NCBI GenBank assembly: GCA_937950315.1
Contig: CALFDU010000006.1
Span: 1 to 64,000 of the forward strand
Length of the DNA stretch: 64,000 bases
Origin: an uncultured Saprospiraceae bacterium
Lineage (GTDB): Bacteria > Bacteroidota > Bacteroidia > Chitinophagales > Saprospiraceae
Reading direction: 5' to 3'
Part shown: one piece after another, positions 61,375-64,000 of the stretch
Position numbering within the stretch: the first letter of the stretch is position 1
Layout of the letters: every line of letters starts with the position of its first letter
Made by a program: the position numbers and the translations under genes
Notes under the pieces: generated by a model
What the model was told of the DNA's origin: nothing
The model's input: only the letters and a program-made list of their open reading frames with translations
The model's database searches: none

Positions 61375-62961
61375 TTAGGCTTTAAATTGTTTTGCCAAAT
61401 CAGCAGCAATTTCTTCTAACTTACTTGTATCCTCAGGATTCAATTTGCCTGCTTTGAAGTTGTCAAGCATACCTCTATGATTGTTCTTCAAAGTTAAGTG
61501 CAATTGCTCTTCAAACTCTTTTACCTTATCCACTGGCACACTTCTTAGTTTACCTTTTGAACCTAGATAAATAATTGCTACCTGATTCTCAACAGATACT
61601 GGTGAGTATTGAGGTTGCTTAAGGATTTCCACGTTTCTCTTTCCTTTTTCAAGTACTCCCATGGTAGCAGCATCTAGATCAGAACCAAACTTTGCGAAAG
61701 CTTCCAATTCTCTATACTGTGCTTGATCAAGCTTAAGTGTACCTGATACTTTTTTCATTGACTTAATCTGTGCAGATCCTCCTACTCTTGATACAGAGAT
61801 ACCCACGTTAATCGCTGGTCTTACTCCTGAGTTAAACAAGTTAGACTCAAGGAAAATCTGTCCGTCCGTAATCGAAATTACATTGGTAGGAATATATGCT
61901 GATACGTCACCGGCTTGTGTTTCAATAATCGGAAGTGCTGTTAATGAACCACCGCCTTTTACGATTCCTGCTTTTACCAATGACTCTGGCAAATCGTTCA
62001 TTTGATTAGCAATCTCATCTGATGCAATCACCTTTGCCGCTCTTTCCAACAATCTTGAGTGAAGGTAGAATACATCTCCTGGGTATGCTTCTCTTCCTGG
62101 AGGTCTTTTCAACAATAGTGAAACCTCTCTATATGCAACTGCTTGCTTTGACAAATCATCATAAACAATCAATGCAGCTCTTCCTGTATCTCTGAAGAAT
62201 TCTCCAATCGCCGCTCCTGCAAATGGTGCGTAGAATTGAAGAGGTGCAGGATCTGATGCAGAAGAAGAAACGATCGTTGTATATGGCATCGCTCCATTGT
62301 CTTCCAATACTTTAGCAATCTGTGCTACAGTTGATGCTTTCTGTCCAGAAGCAACATAGATACAATATACAGGCTCACCTGCTTCGTAAAATTCTTTTTG
62401 GTTGATGATCGTATCAATAGCAATCGCTGTTTTACCAGTCTGACGGTCACCAATGATAAGCTCTCTCTGACCTCTTCCGATTGGAATCATCGCATCGATG
62501 GCTTTGATACCTGTCTGTAAAGGTTCTTTTACTGGCTGACGGAAGATTACACCCGGTGCTTTTCTCTCGATAGGCATCGCGTATTTTGTTCCTGCTATTG
62601 GTCCTTTACCATCTATTGGTTGACCTAGTGGATTTACAACTCTACCCAACATTCCTTCTCCTACATCTAGAGATGCAATCGTTCCTGTAGACTTAACAGT
62701 TGATCCTTCTTTCAATCCTGCACTTGATCCAAGAAGTACAACCCCTACGTTGCTTTCCTCCAAGTTAAGTACGATTGCTTGAACACCTGTTTCAAACTCT
62801 ACCAATTCTCCTGCTTGAGCTTTTGATAATCCGTAAACTCTTGCAATACCATCTCCCACTGAAAGCACAGTTCCTACTTCCTCAAGTTGAGCTTCAGTAT
62901 TTACTCCTGCTAATTGTTCTTTTAGTATTGCTGATATTTCGTCTGGCTTGATACCTATCAT
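61375..62961 (-). CDS. atpA: ATP synthase F1 subunit alpha
   Basis: Non-catalytic nucleotide-binding subunit of F1, 528 residues. The Walker A motif GDRQTGKT is near 171-178, the switch region [14 protein letters not shown] near 302, and [21 protein letters not shown] carries the conserved Arg of the arginine-finger segment. N-terminal beta-barrel domain 1-95, nucleotide domain 96-380, C-terminal helical domain to the end. It starts 25 bases after the delta gene. The sequence is entirely ordinary for the family. Confidence 0.98.
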   Translation of the reverse strand: MIGIKPDEISAILKEQLAGVNTEAQLEEVGTVLSVGDGIARVYGLSKAQAGELVEFETGVQAIVLNLEESNVGVVLLGSSAGLKEGSTVKSTGTIASLDVGEGMLGRVVNPLGQPIDGKGPIAGTKYAMPIERKAPGVIFRQPVKEPLQTGIKAIDAMIPIGRGQRELIIGDRQTGKTAIAIDTIINQKEFYEAGEPVYCIYVASGQKASTVAQIAKVLEDNGAMPYTTIVSSSASDPAPLQFYAPFAGAAIGEFFRDTGRAALIVYDDLSKQAVAYREVSLLLKRPPGREAYPGDVFYLHSRLLERAAKVIASDEIANQMNDLPESLVKAGIVKGGGSLTALPIIETQAGDVSAYIPTNVISITDGQIFLESNLFNSGVRPAINVGISVSRVGGSAQIKSMKKVSGTLKLDQAQYRELEAFAKFGSDLDAATMGVLEKGKRNVEILKQPQYSPVSVENQVAIIYLGSKGKLRSVPVDKVKEFEEQLHLTLKNNHRGMLDNFKAGKLNPEDTSKLEEIAADLAKQFKA

Positions 62962-62986
62962 CAGTATATATTTTTAGTTATTAGTT

Positions 62987-63514
62987 TTATGAAAATGATT
63001 TTCTTAGTTTGTTCAATTTGTGCTTGACACTTGCGTCGTATCTTTTATCACCCATTTCGATAATAAATCCACCGATTAAGCTTTCGTCTACTTCCTCTTG
63101 AATTTCAAAAGTGGCAGCACCGCTGTTTTGGTTCAATGAACTTTTTATCGCATTAAGTTTTTCTTCAGATAACTTTGCAGCTGTAATCACTTTAGCACTT
63201 GCAATGTTATTCTTAGTTCTGTACTGATCTATAAAAGCATCACACATTTCAGGAAAAACACTTTCTCTACTTTTATCAATCACGGTTTTGAAAAAGTTCA
63301 TCGTCAATGGATCAACCTTACCGTCAAAAATTGCTTTGAATGCAGAGTTCTTTTTCTCGGCATTGATGATTGGACTTTTGATCAATTGAAGAAGCTCTTG
63401 GCTTTTCAATGTTTCTTGAAATCCTTTTATGTCGTTGTAAATAGCTTCAAGCTTGTTCTGATCGATGCTTACTTCCAACAATGACTTGGCGTATCTGTCT
63501 GCTACTGTTGACAT
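62987..63514 (-). CDS. atpH: ATP synthase F1 subunit delta
   Basis: Peripheral stalk subunit OSCP/delta of 175 residues. N-terminal six-helix domain (VADRYAKSLLEVSIDQNKLE at 4-23, SPIINAEKKNSAFKAIF near 67) and C-terminal part EVDESLIGGFIIEMGDKRYDASVKHKLNKLRKSF, with the conserved G-G-F motif. It lies 4 bases after atpF and 25 before atpA, in the normal F, H, A order. Confidence 0.96.
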   Translation of the reverse strand: MSTVADRYAKSLLEVSIDQNKLEAIYNDIKGFQETLKSQELLQLIKSPIINAEKKNSAFKAIFDGKVDPLTMNFFKTVIDKSRESVFPEMCDAFIDQYRTKNNIASAKVITAAKLSEEKLNAIKSSLNQNSGAATFEIQEEVDESLIGGFIIEMGDKRYDASVKHKLNKLRKSFS

Positions 63515-63518
63515 CTGA

Positions 63519-64000
63519 TTAGTTTAACTTGATTTCACCAACCAATTGGTTGACAAATGATTCTTGTTCAGTGTTACCTTTCAATTCTTTTTTGATCACT
63601 TTTTCAGCGATGTCCAAAGCCATGGTACCCACTTGGTTTTTAATATCAGCAATCGCAGCTTTCTTTTCGCTTTCGATTTCCAACTTAGCAGAAGCAGCAA
63701 TCTTTTTAGCTTCCGCTTTTGCTGTCTCTTTTGCTTCGTTTACGATGCTGTCTCTTGTATCTTTTGCTTCCTTCAATATCTTACTTCTCTCTTCTCTAGT
63801 TTCCGCTAAGATTTTTTCGTTTTCAGCATTCAGATTGGCCATCTCCTCTCTTGCTTTTTTAGCTTCATCCAAAGAGTTCTGAATTTCATCTTCTCTTGCC
63901 TTAAGTGCATTAGCAATTGGCTTGAAAGCAAACTTTGCCATCATAAACCAAAAGATACCGAAGATAATGGTTGTCCAAAAGAATAAACCGAAGTCTGGTT
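63519..64000 (-). CDS. atpF: ATP synthase Fo subunit b (5' end outside window)
   Basis: Peripheral stalk subunit, 160 codons visible. The frame is open to the right edge: the first visible residues PDFGLFFWTTIIFGIFWFMM are the single membrane anchor, and the rest is the long charged coiled coil (KAREDEIQNSLDEAKKAREE, KKAAIADIKNQVGTMALDI) ending GEIKLN. Only the first few residues are missing. An ATG inside the membrane segment (63944) is not the true start. atpB and atpE should lie just beyond the window. Confidence 0.95.
   Translation of the reverse strand, partial: PDFGLFFWTTIIFGIFWFMMAKFAFKPIANALKAREDEIQNSLDEAKKAREEMANLNAENEKILAETREERSKILKEAKDTRDSIVNEAKETAKAEAKKIAASAKLEIESEKKAAIADIKNQVGTMALDIAEKVIKKELKGNTEQESFVNQLVGEIKLN

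Noticed and set aside
1-64000. CRISPR arrays, insertion sequences, phage or integrase genes, rRNA, restriction-modification
   Set aside because: No direct-repeat/spacer array, transposase, integrase, rRNA or restriction motif was seen on either strand.

Overview
The window is a contiguous piece of an AT-rich chromosome from a member of the Bacteroidota, most likely Saprospiria-like; genus cannot be read from the sequence. The evidence is: four secreted proteins ending in type IX secretion (T9SS) type A sorting domains, DUF4271 beside hemD, DUF2480 beside scpB, an ATP synthase operon that ends at atpG without beta or epsilon, TAnnTTTG-type promoter boxes and hardly any Shine-Dalgarno sequences. 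No phage, insertion sequence, CRISPR array or rRNA was seen. One tRNA-Asn is present.

Layout. 1-7.7 kb: M42 peptidase (cut by the window edge), a lipid-linked glycan flippase, the quality-control pair clpB and a Do-type serine protease, then galK behind a strong terminator. 7.8-17.2 kb: a secreted Asp-box protein, a sterol-desaturase-family membrane enzyme divergent from pfkA, an RprXY-like two-component system, then DUF4271-hemD-Nudix. 17.4-20.5 kb: a two-gene redox operon (FAD/NAD(P)H oxidoreductase plus a polytopic 4Fe-4S membrane protein). 20.8-26.3 kb: a secreted Omp28-like protein, a tiny DUF4834-like ORF, an RluA-type pseudouridine synthase, thiL, an unknown secreted protein and an inositol monophosphatase. 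26.3-36.4 kb: an O-antigen ligase-like protein, a DsbD with a duplicated N-terminal domain plus a separate single-domain copy, a sensor kinase overlapping a TonB-dependent receptor, a GNAT enzyme, a C5-epimerase-like protein and a DUF1572 protein.

36.3-44.5 kb (minus strand): a compact glycan operon (manC, two glycosyltransferases, wecB, PIG-L deacetylase, WbqC-like, lipoprotein), then VOC, DUF1572 and comF. 44.5-53.4 kb (minus strand): an arylsulfotransferase-like T9SS protein, and a probable four-gene unit of lipoprotein, ECF sigma factor, anti-sigma-like membrane protein and a 1149-residue T9SS protein. 53.7-55.8 kb: an LVIVD-repeat lipoprotein with an outer-membrane-like partner. 56-60 kb: tRNA-Asn, DUF2480, scpB, a collagen-like secreted protein and a DksA/TraR-type zinc-finger protein. 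60.4-64 kb: atpF-atpH-atpA-atpG (minus strand), cut by the right edge.

The strongest themes are envelope and surface biology: T9SS cargo, glycan synthesis and export, thiol redox and Fe-S electron transfer. No clear defence or mobile system is present. The most unusual items are the collagen-like protein with four Cys-flanked calcium-loop modules, the three copies of the DsbD N-terminal domain, the sigma/anti-sigma unit joined to a giant secreted protein, and the FAD/Fe-S membrane pair.
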